Shown: positions 1 through 8,239, counted from the first letter of the stretch. The stretch is 64,000 nucleotides of DNA from Paenibacillus mendelii (GCF_024498075.1 NZ_JANHOF010000001.1:744001-808000), one strand, 5' to 3'. Numbers and translations: made by a program. Notes: generated by a model from the sequence alone, not told the origin.

Positions 1-139
1 GACGGACTATTATCTGCGCAATGACTTGTATAAGACGCAGGAGCAGCTCGGCCACGCATCGCCGGAAACGACGCAAATCTATGCGCATTTGACCGACCGC
101 ACGATGGCAGAGGCGATCGACCGACAGAAGGAGTCCTAG
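1..139 (+). CDS. C-terminal end of a tyrosine recombinase/phage-type integrase (partial)
   Basis: Read from base 2, the frame gives the last 45 residues of a tyrosine site-specific recombinase, ending at the TAG at 137-139. The box QLGHASPETTQIYAHL carries the conserved Gly-His and the nucleophilic Tyr of the family, so the catalytic end looks intact. The short tail (TMAEAIDRQKES) resembles XerC/XerD-like and integrase-like proteins. The start lies outside the window, so I cannot tell a housekeeping Xer protein from an element integrase. The next gene is convergent, and no att-like repeat is visible beside it. Confidence 0.85.
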   Translation, partial: TDYYLRNDLYKTQEQLGHASPETTQIYAHLTDRTMAEAIDRQKES

Positions 140-195
140 CTCTACGACAGATTATAACCCAACTTCTATGTGATTCATGACATTAATGATTAACC

Positions 196-945
196 TTATG
201 GCTCATAGATCATCTTTCGTGTCATGCCGCCGTCAACCGTCAGATTGGTACCGGTCACAAAACCATTATCCGGGTCGGTGAAATACATGCACGCCCGCAC
301 AATATCTTCGGGCCGGCCTACCCGGCCCGACGGGTGCTGCTCATGATCGACTGGTCTGAGCGATGCGTAATCGCCGGTTTCGATCCATCCCGGACTTATG
401 CAGTTGACGGTAATGCCATCTGGTCCAAGCGATAGGGCAAAAGCATGAGTCAATGAAGCTATACCGCCTTTTGACGCAGCATAGGCTTCACTGAATGGCT
501 CAGACATGGCTGCCCTTGTCGAGGCGATATTGACGATGCGCCCCGCTCCCCGTTTCTTCATCCGTTTCGCCGCCTCCCTGCTGCATAAGAAGGTTCCGCG
601 CAAATTTACGTTCATGACGCTGTCCCACTCGTCCACGGAAAGTTCGAGGGGGGATTTCCATATTCCGAATCCGGCATTGTTTATCAGAATATCGGCTAAG
701 CCGCATGTCTGATCCACCCGTTCGAACAGCTGTTCAATCTCCTCCGGCCGGCTCAAGTCAGCCGCTATGAACCGCGCATACCCGCCTGCTGCTTCAATTT
801 CGTTCACTAGCTGGTCCCCGCCCTTGTCTTCACGGTCTGTGGCGGCAACCTGTGCTCCTTCTGCGGCATACGCCTTAGCCAAGATTCGGCCGATCCCTCC
901 TGCGGCACCGGTCACGATTACGGTCTTTCCTTCATACGCATTCAT
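196..945 (-). CDS. SDR-family NAD(P)-dependent oxidoreductase
   Basis: A 249-residue classical short-chain dehydrogenase/reductase. The cofactor-binding motif TGAAGGIG is at residues 12-19, NNAG at 89-92, and the catalytic tetrad is Asn113, Ser142, Tyr155 and Lys159 (YAASK). The C-terminal GYVTG-like region is present as FVTGTNLTVDGG. The length is normal for the family. The ATG is preceded by AAAGGAGG. It starts only 22 bases after the proS stop, so the two are probably one transcript under the proS T-box, an odd pairing. The substrate cannot be read from sequence; glucose-dehydrogenase/FabG-like reductases are the closest in appearance. Confidence 0.85.
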   Translation of the reverse strand: MNAYEGKTVIVTGAAGGIGRILAKAYAAEGAQVAATDREDKGGDQLVNEIEAAGGYARFIAADLSRPEEIEQLFERVDQTCGLADILINNAGFGIWKSPLELSVDEWDSVMNVNLRGTFLCSREAAKRMKKRGAGRIVNIASTRAAMSEPFSEAYAASKGGIASLTHAFALSLGPDGITVNCISPGWIETGDYASLRPVDHEQHPSGRVGRPEDIVRACMYFTDPDNGFVTGTNLTVDGGMTRKMIYEP

Positions 946-967
946 AATGCTTGCCTCCTTTCGTCTT

Positions 968-2680
968 CTATGACAACAGCTTCTCCCGGATTTGCCCGAT
1001 TACTTGCTCTGCCGGCACCTGTTCCACGGTTCCAGTCCGCGCTTTCAGCTCAACTCGACCTTCCGCGATAGCCTTGCCGACTACAACGCGCAGCGGCAGC
1101 CCGATCAGATCGGCATCCTTCAGCTTTACGCCGGGCCGCTCGTCCCGGTCATCGAGCAGCACCTCGATGCCCGCGGAGCGCAGCTCCTCATACAGCTTCA
1201 GCGCAGTTTCCCGTTGTGTATCGTCCTGCATCGACATCACGATGATGTGAACCTGATAGGGTGCTATCGACTTCGGCCAAATCATACCGTGCTCGTCCTG
1301 ATTCTGCTCGATAATAGCAGCCATCAGTCTAGTCACCCCGATCCCGTAGCAGCCCATAACGAAGGTCTGCTCCTTGCCCGCAGCATCGACGAACGTCGCC
1401 CCCAGCTTGCCGCTGTATCGACTGTCCAATTTGAACACATGTCCAATTTCGATCCCGCGGATGGTCGACAGCTTGTTTCCGCAATGCGGGCAATCATCGC
1501 CCTCCTGAACATTACGCAGGTCGCCGGTGAGATGCGCAGTAAAGTCCCGGCCTGGCACGACATGCTTCAGATGATAGTCCAGCTCATTGGCGCCGGTTAT
1601 CGCTTCCTTCATCGCGCCGACATGCTGATCCACAAGTAGCGGCGCCGCCAGCCCGACCGGCCCTGCGAAGCCGGCGGGAGAGCCTGTCAACGCCTGCACG
1701 GTCGCTGCATCGGCAAGCTCAACCGTCTCTGCGCCAAGCAGGTTTTTAATCTTCGTTTCATTCGCTTCATGATCACCGCGTACAAGAACAGCCGTTGGCT
1801 GCCCGTCTGCCATATAGATCAGTGTCTTTACGATATGTTCAGCCCCGCAGCCGACCGATTGGACCAACTGCTCAATCGTCTTCCAGCCTGGCGTATGAAA
1901 TTTGACACAGGATGCCATTGTGCCCACATTCGAATTACTTTCATCGGTCGCTGCCGGAAGCATCGATTCCGCTTTTTCCAGGTTTGCGGCATAGCCGCAG
2001 GATTCGCAGGACACGATAATATCTTCGCCGGATTCGGAGAAAGCCATAAATTCATGTGTTCCGCCTTCGCCACCGATGGCGCCGGCATCGGCTTCTACGG
2101 CTCGGAATGCTATACCGCACCGCGTAAATATCCGATGATAGGCTTCATACATCGCATCATAATGACGTGCGAGCCCATCCCAATCCGTGTCGAAGGAATA
2201 GGCATCCTTCATGATGAATTCCCTGCCGCGCAGAAGCCCGAATCTGGGCCTCCGTTCGTCGCGGAATTTCGTCTGAATTTGATAGAGCGTCACCGGCAGC
2301 TTCCGGTAGGACGTGATCTCTTGCTGAATCAACGAAGTAATGACCTCCTCATGCGTCGGTCCGAGAACGAATTCTCTTCCATTGCGGTCATTCAGGCGAA
2401 AGAGATCCTGCCCATACATATCATATCGGCCGGATTGCTGCAGCAGCTCCGCCGGCTGCAGCGCCGAGAGCAGCATTTCTTGTGCTCCGGCACGCTCCAT
2501 CTCTTCCCGGATGATCGTCTCCACACTGCGCAGCACCTTGCGTCCGAGCGGCAGGAAGGAATAGACGCCCGAAGCCAGCTGGCGAATGAAGCCTCCCTTC
2601 ACCATCCACCGATGGCTTACGGCTTCCGCCTCCGCAGGCATCTCGCGAAGCGTTGGTGCAAATAACTGACGTTGTCTCAT
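968..2680 (-). CDS. proS: Prolyl-tRNA synthetase
   Basis: Charges tRNA-Pro with proline in the cytoplasm. The 570-residue protein has the bacterial-type ProS layout: a class II core with motif 2 around FRDERRPRFGLLRGREF, a large editing (INS) insertion in the middle, motif 3 (GCYGIGVTRL), and a C-terminal anticodon-binding domain (VHIIVMS...LLDDRDERPGVK). I start it at the ATG of MRQRQLFAPTL, because a strong GGAGAGGG site lies just upstream and family proteins begin here. The 40 codons that could be read further upstream fall in the leader terminator. Expression should be set by the T-box leader upstream (2740-3019). Confidence 0.97.
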   Translation of the reverse strand: MRQRQLFAPTLREMPAEAEAVSHRWMVKGGFIRQLASGVYSFLPLGRKVLRSVETIIREEMERAGAQEMLLSALQPAELLQQSGRYDMYGQDLFRLNDRNGREFVLGPTHEEVITSLIQQEITSYRKLPVTLYQIQTKFRDERRPRFGLLRGREFIMKDAYSFDTDWDGLARHYDAMYEAYHRIFTRCGIAFRAVEADAGAIGGEGGTHEFMAFSESGEDIIVSCESCGYAANLEKAESMLPAATDESNSNVGTMASCVKFHTPGWKTIEQLVQSVGCGAEHIVKTLIYMADGQPTAVLVRGDHEANETKIKNLLGAETVELADAATVQALTGSPAGFAGPVGLAAPLLVDQHVGAMKEAITGANELDYHLKHVVPGRDFTAHLTGDLRNVQEGDDCPHCGNKLSTIRGIEIGHVFKLDSRYSGKLGATFVDAAGKEQTFVMGCYGIGVTRLMAAIIEQNQDEHGMIWPKSIAPYQVHIIVMSMQDDTQRETALKLYEELRSAGIEVLLDDRDERPGVKLKDADLIGLPLRVVVGKAIAEGRVELKARTGTVEQVPAEQVIGQIREKLLS

Positions 2681-2739
2681 CCTTACCCTCTCCTTCATCA
2701 CCTTAATGATTATTTTTGAAATCCGACTAATGGGTATAC

Positions 2740-2776
2740 AAAAAAACGCACCCATCCCCGGCAAGGGACGAGCGCG
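2740..2776 (-). terminator. Regulated terminator of the proS T-box
   Basis: On the minus strand CGCGCTCGTCCC pairs with GGGATGGGTGCG over about 12 positions (with several G-U pairs), followed by TTTTTTT. The ascending arm overlaps the sequence just after the T-box, as expected for a terminator/antiterminator switch. Confidence 0.88.
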
Positions 2777-3019
2777 CTCGTGGTACCACCCATAATTCAA
2801 TCGCTTGCTGTGTAACAGTACAGCTTGCGATCCTCATGTTATCGGATAACGGGGGTCTCCCGGCCGCAGATACTGTACGCATTCCTACGTTCCCTGCGGC
2901 AACTACAAGGTGGGAAACTTTAACCGCTACGAGAAGTCTCTCAGCCGTGGACTCCTTCTCTTTGCGTAGACGACGTCTAAAGTTTATTTCCTTGATTTTG
3001 GTTATTTTTGCGAATAGTT
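2740..3019 (-). promoter_or_regulatory. T-box leader of proS
   Basis: A 280-base untranslated leader ends in a typical T-box: on the minus strand, positions 2797-2781 read AATTATGGGTGGTACCAC, matching the conserved GGGTGGNACC core. An intrinsic terminator with a run of seven T follows directly. A Stem I-like arm is visible near the 5' end (AAACTTTA pairing with TAAAGTTT). T-box RNAs sense uncharged tRNA, here presumably tRNA-Pro given the gene downstream. I could not place the specifier codon with confidence. Confidence 0.93.
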
Positions 3020-3025
3020 TCATTT

Positions 3026-3054
3026 AAAATACACCAAATCGTCATACAAGTCAA
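3026..3054 (-). promoter_or_regulatory. Sigma-A-type promoter of the proS leader
   Basis: Minus strand: -35 TTGACT at 3054-3049, a 17-base spacer, and -10 TATTTT at 3031-3026. The predicted start is near 3019, just ahead of the T-box leader. Confidence 0.7.
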
Positions 3055-3143
3055 CGTGATCTCCCGTTACCGGCCCGTCCTACTTAAGGTATACTCATAG
3101 AGGACAGTGATGAAACAATCCTATTACGGAGGTCATACACAAG

Positions 3144-3434
3144 ATGTTAAAAACTGCTGTCGGACGCTTTCGATTGGTCAGCTTGATCGAGGGCGTATCC
3201 TTCCTGGTCCTGTTATTTATTGCGATGCCCCTCAAATATTGGGCTGATATGCCAACGCCGGTCACGATCGTCGGAGGCATACACGGCGCGTTGTTCGTCT
3301 TATATGTACTAACGCTCCTTCATGCATGGCTCGCTGCCCGCTGGTCATTCCTGCGTGTGGTTATGGCCTTCATTGCATCCTTTCTCCCATTCGGCACCTT
3401 TGTTATGGATTCGCATATCCGCAAAAACCCATAA
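3144..3434 (+). CDS. DUF3817 integral membrane protein
   Basis: A 96-residue, very hydrophobic protein with about three membrane spans. It has the DUF3817 pattern: an N-terminal RLVSLIEGVSFLVLL segment, a Pro-Thr-Pro loop before an IHGALFVLYVL helix, and a last helix ending PFGTFVMDS. This family (B. subtilis YdzA-like) is widespread in Firmicutes and Actinobacteria, with no established role. The start has an AGGAGG-like site (ACGGAGGTC). It stands alone on the plus strand and converges on the epimerase-like gene, with a shared hairpin between them. Confidence 0.85.
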   Translation: MLKTAVGRFRLVSLIEGVSFLVLLFIAMPLKYWADMPTPVTIVGGIHGALFVLYVLTLLHAWLAARWSFLRVVMAFIASFLPFGTFVMDSHIRKNP

Positions 3435-3447
3435 GCAACGAAGCCAA

Positions 3448-3483
3448 ACAGGCGCAAGGCCCCCATACGGCCCTGCGCCTGTT
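3448..3483. terminator. Bidirectional terminator between convergent genes
   Basis: AACAGGCGCA at 3448-3457 pairs with TGCGCCTGTT at 3474-3483, with extra GGCC pairing inside. It sits between the convergent DUF3817 gene and the epimerase-like gene. Confidence 0.75.
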
Positions 3484-3500
3484 CCATTATTCCTGCAATT

Positions 3501-4379
3501 TCATTCTTCCCCAGCCATCTCACGAATCAATTGAGGCAGCCAATCCTTCCAATGGTCAAATGTGAAGCCCGCCGACTCCGCAAAGGATGTGTCCATATAC
3601 CAGGATTCGGGAACACCGTATGGTGACCGGTCCGATTCATCGGATTCTGAAGCGATAAGTGCCGGTTTGCCTGTCGCTTCCGAAATAAGCGCCATGATTT
3701 GACCAGGAGAGATTTCACCTCTGGAGCAAGCATTCACAGGCCCTTCCAAACGGGAATGAGCCAGCCAAGCGAGAAACCTCGCCGCTTCGTCGGCGTGTAT
3801 GAAGGAAAGCATGGCATCCGGGTTCGGCATTCCAACGGTCTTTCCGCTTTGAACATGCTCCACATGGAAGTGCAGCCGCCTTGTATAATCCTCATGCCCC
3901 ATGACAATCGGGAAGCGAACCGCCACCACCGGGAAAGACGCTTGCTGGAACAATACCGCTTCGACGAGCCGCTTTCCTTCCGCATACTCGACTTGTGTGG
4001 CATAGGGCTGCGGAATAGGGCAGCTGTAGGGGTCGAAGTCGCCCTCTTGCTTGCGCGGCTCGCCGAACGGATAAACGCTAAGTGAAGAAGTCACGATATA
4101 TTTGCCCGCTTTGCCTGCAAACAAGGTTACGGCATCAGCCGCCTCGGCTGGTGTATAACAAATGTTGTCGTACACAACATCATACGAATCATCCCCTATT
4201 GCGCGCGCAAGCGCAGCCAGTTCGGTACGGTCCGCCTGCAGCCGTTTCACCGAATTACCGAATGAATCAGGCGTGTTACCCCTCGTGATCATGGTGATGT
4301 CAGCCTGCTGACGAATAAGCCGTTCCACAAGCTTCTTACCAAAAAACCTCGTACCGCCCAGTATGAGCACTTTACTCAC
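3501..4379 (-). CDS. NAD-dependent epimerase/dehydratase-family protein
   Basis: A 292-residue extended-SDR protein. The N-terminus VLILGGTRFFGKKL is a Rossmann fold with a GGTRFFG glycine motif, and VDNICYTPAEAADAV-like text follows at the second strand. This resembles the group of reductases annotated as mRNA-binding/epimerase-like, in which the YxxxK motif is not obvious; a clear catalytic YxxxK is hard to point to. I start it at GTG 4379, since GGAGGTG lies six bases upstream. An ATG five codons earlier would overlap that site. The substrate is unknown; it stands as a single gene. Confidence 0.8.
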   Translation of the reverse strand: MSKVLILGGTRFFGKKLVERLIRQQADITMITRGNTPDSFGNSVKRLQADRTELAALARAIGDDSYDVVYDNICYTPAEAADAVTLFAGKAGKYIVTSSLSVYPFGEPRKQEGDFDPYSCPIPQPYATQVEYAEGKRLVEAVLFQQASFPVVAVRFPIVMGHEDYTRRLHFHVEHVQSGKTVGMPNPDAMLSFIHADEAARFLAWLAHSRLEGPVNACSRGEISPGQIMALISEATGKPALIASESDESDRSPYGVPESWYMDTSFAESAGFTFDHWKDWLPQLIREMAGEE

Positions 4380-4514
4380 CAAGAGCACCTCCATCTTGAT
4401 TTCGCTAGTTATTCGTCCCTTCCGAAGCCAGCGCTTCGAATGAACCAATTGAATGAATATTAAATATTACGATGAAAGGCAGCTGAGCTGCTGCGAATCC
4501 TTCTTCTTGATTGG

Positions 4515-5345
4515 TTAATCCGCAGAGCCTAAACTCTTCTGCCTATTGATTTCATAATAGATAATAGATGTCGCGCATGCAACATTCAGGGAAGAAGCCG
4601 ATCCCCCCATGGGTATGTTGATCATCGTTTCTCTCATCTCCTTAAACTTATGACTGAGTCCATCCGTCTCGTTCCCGATAAGCAGAACAGTCGGCTTTCT
4701 AAAATCGCAATCATACACCTTCCGGCTTCCCGAAACACTCGTACCTACTACTTGTAGTTGAACATGCGTCTCTCTAAGCCCAATGATCCAATTCCGCACT
4801 TCATCGGGCGACTGCATTCGGATGATGGGGACATTGAAGAACGAGCCCATAGATGCACGGATCGTCTCAGGGTCGTACAAATCAACTCCATGTCCGGTTA
4901 TTATCAATCCATGGCATCCTAGCGCGTCGCAGGAGCGGATGATCGTTCCCAGATTCCCCCGATTGGAGGGTCTGTCAAAGACAGCCACCAGCAATGGATC
5001 AGCAGCTTGGATCCGTTCCGGCTCATCCCTCGGCATGGAGACGATCGCGATCAGCTCGGAGGTATCTTCTTTATCGCTTAATCGTTCCAGCAAATCTCCT
5101 TCCAGTTCATAATGATTCATGGCTCTGGAGCTTGCTAGAATCCCTTTCGCCCAATCAGACAGAGGCTTGTGCCTGGCATAGAGAAATCCATTGATCACCC
5201 AGTTATTTCTTACGGCCTCATTGATGCTGCGAACGCCTTCAACAAAAAACTCCTTATACTTATGTCGCTTGTTCCGGTTTCTCTTCAACACTTCGAATCG
5301 TTGATAATCGTTATTTTCCGAATAAATTGTGATGATCCTTGGCAT
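4515..5345 (-). CDS. TrmH/SpoU-class RNA 2'-O-methyltransferase (TsnR/AviRb-like)
   Basis: A 276-residue SPOUT methyltransferase. An N-terminal substrate-binding domain (FFVEGVRSINEAVRN, about residues 33-47) precedes the knotted catalytic domain. That domain has motif 1 NRGNLGTIIR at 128-137, motif 2 IGNETDGLS at 223-231, and motif 3 IPMGGSASSLNVACA at 244-258, which binds S-adenosylmethionine. Family members methylate ribose in tRNA or 23S rRNA, and some (TsnR, AviRb) give resistance to ribosome-targeting antibiotics. The target here is not known. The gene has a strong promoter and a structured leader ending in a terminator just upstream, unlike a constitutive housekeeping methylase. Confidence 0.88.
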   Translation of the reverse strand: MPRIITIYSENNDYQRFEVLKRNRNKRHKYKEFFVEGVRSINEAVRNNWVINGFLYARHKPLSDWAKGILASSRAMNHYELEGDLLERLSDKEDTSELIAIVSMPRDEPERIQAADPLLVAVFDRPSNRGNLGTIIRSCDALGCHGLIITGHGVDLYDPETIRASMGSFFNVPIIRMQSPDEVRNWIIGLRETHVQLQVVGTSVSGSRKVYDCDFRKPTVLLIGNETDGLSHKFKEMRETMINIPMGGSASSLNVACATSIIYYEINRQKSLGSAD

Positions 5346-5396
5346 AAGTTGTTAGTCCTCCCATCCGTTCTTCAAAGTAAAATAAGATGAAAATAG

Positions 5397-5431
5397 AAAA
5401 AAGCCGCGAGTGAACATAGTTCACCCACGGC
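5397..5431 (-). terminator. Intrinsic terminator/attenuator upstream of the methyltransferase
   Basis: Minus strand: GCCGTGGGTGAAC, loop TAT, GTTCACTCGCGGC, then TTTTTT. It lies between the promoter at 5700-5673 and the methyltransferase start at 5345, with no complete gene before it. It therefore acts inside the leader, as an attenuator. Confidence 0.85.
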
Positions 5432-5592
5432 TCATTGCGTGTAAAGACGCTTAAACAAGACATCGCTTGCCCGGCTCTTTACACGTATGCAGTGATGATA
5501 TCGTTCCAAACAGAAGTACATGATCATAGACGCAGTTAAAGAAGCCCCGCTCATGAGCAAGGTTTCTCCGGTCGCAATCATGAGTTATTCGG

Positions 5593-5637
5593 TTAAATAA
5601 ACGAACCGTTAACTTCTGTCAAGAACACCGTCATCAT
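5593..5637 (-). CDS. Possible leader peptide (14 residues)
   Basis: Inside the structured leader, minus strand, an ATG at 5637 opens MMTVFLTEVNGSFI and stops at TAA 5595-5593. A second mini-frame, MLKVGYVQ (5663-5637), ends in a TGATG overlap with it. The ribosome-binding site is weak (AAGTGGGA). The frame covers the 5' arms of both main helices, so ribosomes on it would change the fold. Plausible as a leader peptide of an antibiotic-type attenuator, but unproven. Confidence 0.3.
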   Translation of the reverse strand: MMTVFLTEVNGSFI

Positions 5638-5672
5638 CACTGCACGTATCCCACTTTCAACATTTTTTTTCC

Positions 5673-5700
5673 AGTATAACCCATTTATAGGCGGTGTCAA
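5673..5700 (-). promoter_or_regulatory. Strong sigma-A promoter of the methyltransferase leader
   Basis: Minus strand: a perfect -35 TTGACA at 5700-5695, a 16-base spacer, and -10 TATACT at 5678-5673. It points at the leader RNA. Confidence 0.82.
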
Positions 5701-5994
5701 TATCATTTTTCTTGTATCGTTACAGCTTCTATACGTTCACTGCACGACGATCTTGACGATTCCCGCTGACGAATATCACTATTGCGTCCGATTGTGTCGA
5801 CTCCTGCGCTTTCCCGGGAAATCCGTATTCATTCAGCGATTATTCCCCGCAGCTTCCGTTATGAATTAGTGCTATTGCCAATGACATCCGAGCAGGTACT
5901 ATGAAAAATTGGTACTGTCTAAAATTCGCCAGTCTTGTACAATGAAAACGAGCCTTCAGAAAACTGCGCTGGTCAGACGAACAGGAGGGATATC
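5701..5994 (+). promoter_or_regulatory. Upstream region of the ketosynthase operon, with a weak promoter candidate
   Basis: No gene is visible here. A -10-like TACAAT lies at 5938-5943, with CTGTCT (3/6 match to -35) 17 bases upstream. GGTACT occurs twice as a direct repeat (5895-5900 and 5911-5916) just before it and could be an operator. The first gene's AGGAGGGA site is at the right end. Confidence 0.4.
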
Positions 5995-6993
5995 ATGAAG
6001 CAGCGTAATATAATCGTGCTCGGCACGGGCAAGTATTTACCGAAGAAGCGGGTAACCGATACCGATATGGATATACGTTTAGGGGTTAAGAAAGGTTGGG
6101 TTCGCAAAAAATCCGACGTTCACGTTCGCTACTTCGTCGAGGATGAAACCGCATCGGAAATGGGAGCGCGGGCAGCATACGACGCGCTTGAGGCAGCCGG
6201 ACTTGCCTTTTCCGATATCGATTGCCTCGTCTGTGCAAGCGGTACGATGGAACAAGTCATCCCTTGCACCGCAGCACTTATTCAGAAAGCAATGGGCCAA
6301 GAAGCCTCCGGGGTCCCTTCATTCGATATCAATTCCACCTGCCTTAGCTTTGTCGCTGGGCTGGATGTTATGTCTTACTTGCTCGATGCTGGCCGATATC
6401 AGCGGATTCTGCTTATTTCCACGGAAATTGCGTCCCTCGGCCTGAACTGGAGCCAGAAAGAGAGTGCCGCCCTCTTCGGCGATGGCGCTGCAGCCGTTGT
6501 GCTCGGGCGGACCGAGCCGGGCGGAACATCAAAGCTTGTCCATGCCGATATGCAAACGTTCAGCGAGGGCGCACATTTATCGGAAATTCGCGGCGGCGGA
6601 TCGAAGCAGCATCCGAAGTATTATAACGCGTTGAACATGGAGGATTATTTATTCGATATGAACGGAAGCGAAATTTTTCGCTTAGCATCGCGAAAATTGC
6701 CGGATTTCGTCGATCGTTTGCTTCAAGCTGCAAATACGCGAATGGAGGATTTCAAGCTTGTTATTCCCCATCAAGGCAGTGCGATGGCGATGCGGCTTAT
6801 TAGCAGGAAGCTCGGGATCGCCGAGCATCAGCTGATGTACATTACGCCGGATCACGGCAATACCATTGCCGCCTCGATCCCGATGGGGCTCCATGAAGCT
6901 ATACGGCAGAAGAAAATCGACCGCGGCGACCGCATCTTACTCCTCGGAACATCCGCCGGCGTGTCGCTTGGAGGCGCCATCCTTGATTACTAA
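5995..6993 (+). CDS. 3-oxoacyl-ACP synthase III-type ketosynthase (FabH/OleA-like)
   Basis: A 332-residue thiolase-fold condensing enzyme, normal length for KAS III. The catalytic triad is visible: Cys at about 116 (DINSTCLSF), His at about 259 (VIPHQGSAM) and Asn at about 289 (DHGNTIAAS). The C-terminal GTSAGVSLGG loop is conserved. Such enzymes join an acyl-CoA or acyl thioester to malonyl-ACP, or to a second acyl-CoA as in OleA. The ATG 5995 follows AGGAGGGATATC; in-frame codons upstream lack a site. It is the first gene of a tight seven-gene operon and overlaps the next by 11 bases. It sits far from fatty-acid synthesis genes, which suggests specialised rather than primary metabolism. Confidence 0.9.
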   Translation: MKQRNIIVLGTGKYLPKKRVTDTDMDIRLGVKKGWVRKKSDVHVRYFVEDETASEMGARAAYDALEAAGLAFSDIDCLVCASGTMEQVIPCTAALIQKAMGQEASGVPSFDINSTCLSFVAGLDVMSYLLDAGRYQRILLISTEIASLGLNWSQKESAALFGDGAAAVVLGRTEPGGTSKLVHADMQTFSEGAHLSEIRGGGSKQHPKYYNALNMEDYLFDMNGSEIFRLASRKLPDFVDRLLQAANTRMEDFKLVIPHQGSAMAMRLISRKLGIAEHQLMYITPDHGNTIAASIPMGLHEAIRQKKIDRGDRILLLGTSAGVSLGGAILDY

Positions 6994-8239
6994 GCCGCGC
7001 CCGGCAAGCAGCGGGGCTCGATTAAATATATTACTAACCGGTGGACGGGCACCGGCTGCCCTTGAGCTTGCACGGCAGTTCGCGGATGCGGGACACCGGG
7101 TATTCGTCGCGGAGAGCGCACCCTATCATCTGTGCCGGGTATCACGCGCCGTCGTGCACAGCTTCCGGGTTCCGATGCCCAGCCACGAACCCGAAGCCTA
7201 TGTGGATGCGCTCAGGACACTCATCCTAACTTATCGAATCGATGTCCTGCTTCCGACTTGCGAGGAGATTATGTATATTTCGAAGGGGCTGGACCGGCTG
7301 CAGGATGTTTGCCGCGTATTCGCCGAGCCTATTGAAGTATTGAACCGGCTCCACAATAAACACAAGTTTATTCAGCTGGTCGAGGAGCTTGGGCTGCCGG
7401 CTCCGGCCACACAGTTGTTAACCTCCGGAGAGGAGCTGCAGCAATTGGTGTCTGCTTGGCGGGATGAAAGCTTCACCTTCTCTCCAGGCAAAATCGTGCT
7501 GAAGCCGGTTTATTCCCGCTTCGCAGCTCATGTCATCATACTGGATGCTGCGGACGATCCCGCCTTGATGGACAAGAAGCTGGCCGGTCTTGTACCCGGC
7601 CTATCCACCGCATATCCTTGGGTTGCGCAGCAGTTTATCGACGGTAGACAAATCTGCACCTATAGCGTAAGCCATAGTGGAACCGTAACCGCACATGCCG
7701 CCTATCAGACCTCTTATAAAGCCGGTCTTGGTGCCAGCATTTATTTTGAACCGATAGAGCATCCCGGAATTCGTCATTGGGTGCAAGCATTCGCTGGGCA
7801 GCTGCAGTTTAACGGGCAGCTTGCCTTCGATTTCATCGAGACGAATGAGGGCGTTCTGTGTCCAATAGAGTGCAATCCGCGAACCACGAGCGGCGTCCAT
7901 TTATTCGGACCCGGGCAAGGGCTGGTAACGGCTCTTCTGGAGCCGGCAACAGCTGCAGCCATGCCTGCCGAGCCCCTTCCCGCAACCCGAACTATGCTTG
8001 CCATGGCCATGCTTTCTTTCGGTCTGTGGAGCGACCGTTCACTGCGGGGATGGAAACGATGGCATCGGGACTTCCGGCAGGCACGAGACGTCATCTACCG
8101 GCGTCATGACTCGCGCCCCTTTTGGGAGCAGCTTCGAACGTTTGGAGAAACCCGCCGCATTAGCAAGCAGCGCGGCGTCTCCCTGCTCGCCGCAACAACT
8201 TATGATATCGAATGGAATGGTGACTATGACAGAAGCTAG
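6983..8239 (+). CDS. ATP-grasp ligase
   Basis: A 418-residue ATP-grasp protein. An N-terminal Rossmann-like segment begins NILLTGGRAPAALELARQF. The ATP-binding lid follows (GKIVLKPVYSRFA), then the Mg-binding end AFDFIETNEGVLCPIECNP with the conserved Glu and Asn of the family, then a GxHLFG turn. Members link a carboxylate to an amine or thiol through an acyl phosphate, so it could amidate or couple the ketosynthase product. I use TTG 6983, with GGAGG at 6970-6974, overlapping the ketosynthase stop. The substrate is unknown. The C-terminal about 90 residues (RGWKRWHRDF onwards) are not part of a standard ATP-grasp domain. Confidence 0.85.
   Translation: MITKPRPASSGARLNILLTGGRAPAALELARQFADAGHRVFVAESAPYHLCRVSRAVVHSFRVPMPSHEPEAYVDALRTLILTYRIDVLLPTCEEIMYISKGLDRLQDVCRVFAEPIEVLNRLHNKHKFIQLVEELGLPAPATQLLTSGEELQQLVSAWRDESFTFSPGKIVLKPVYSRFAAHVIILDAADDPALMDKKLAGLVPGLSTAYPWVAQQFIDGRQICTYSVSHSGTVTAHAAYQTSYKAGLGASIYFEPIEHPGIRHWVQAFAGQLQFNGQLAFDFIETNEGVLCPIECNPRTTSGVHLFGPGQGLVTALLEPATAAAMPAEPLPATRTMLAMAMLSFGLWSDRSLRGWKRWHRDFRQARDVIYRRHDSRPFWEQLRTFGETRRISKQRGVSLLAATTYDIEWNGDYDRS

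Larger units (their letters stand above)
5397..5666 (-). ncRNA. Structured leader RNA of the methyltransferase gene
   Basis: From the predicted start near 5666 the leader folds into three clear units. The first is a large branched structure closed by a perfect 12-bp helix (5644-5633 with 5499-5488). It has an inner 8-bp helix ACAGAAGT/ACTTCTGT, a GTTC/GAAC pair separated by symmetric TTG/TTG loops, and small hairpins including CTCATGA/TCATGAG. The second is a hairpin with a perfect 10-bp stem (5485-5476 with 5447-5438). The third is the terminator at 5431-5397. I do not recognise a known riboswitch consensus. A 14-codon open frame lies in the 5' arm. Confidence 0.65.

Noticed and set aside
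1..945. Integrated element boundary next to the recombinase fragment
   Set aside because: No tRNA, direct repeat or composition change is visible near 140-195. The recombinase could equally be a chromosomal Xer-like protein.
1769..2665. Long open frame antisense to proS (298 codons)
   Set aside because: It lies wholly opposite a clear aminoacyl-tRNA synthetase gene, has no recognisable domain and no ribosome-binding site. It follows from codon bias on the other strand. The same holds for long antisense frames at 25503-26282, 34905-35699 and 48568-49488.
5397..5666. 6S RNA, lysine, T-box or c-di-AMP riboswitch as identity of the methyltransferase leader
   Set aside because: None of the conserved core sequences I know for these classes is present, and the terminator leading into a coding gene argues against 6S RNA. 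Left as unclassified.
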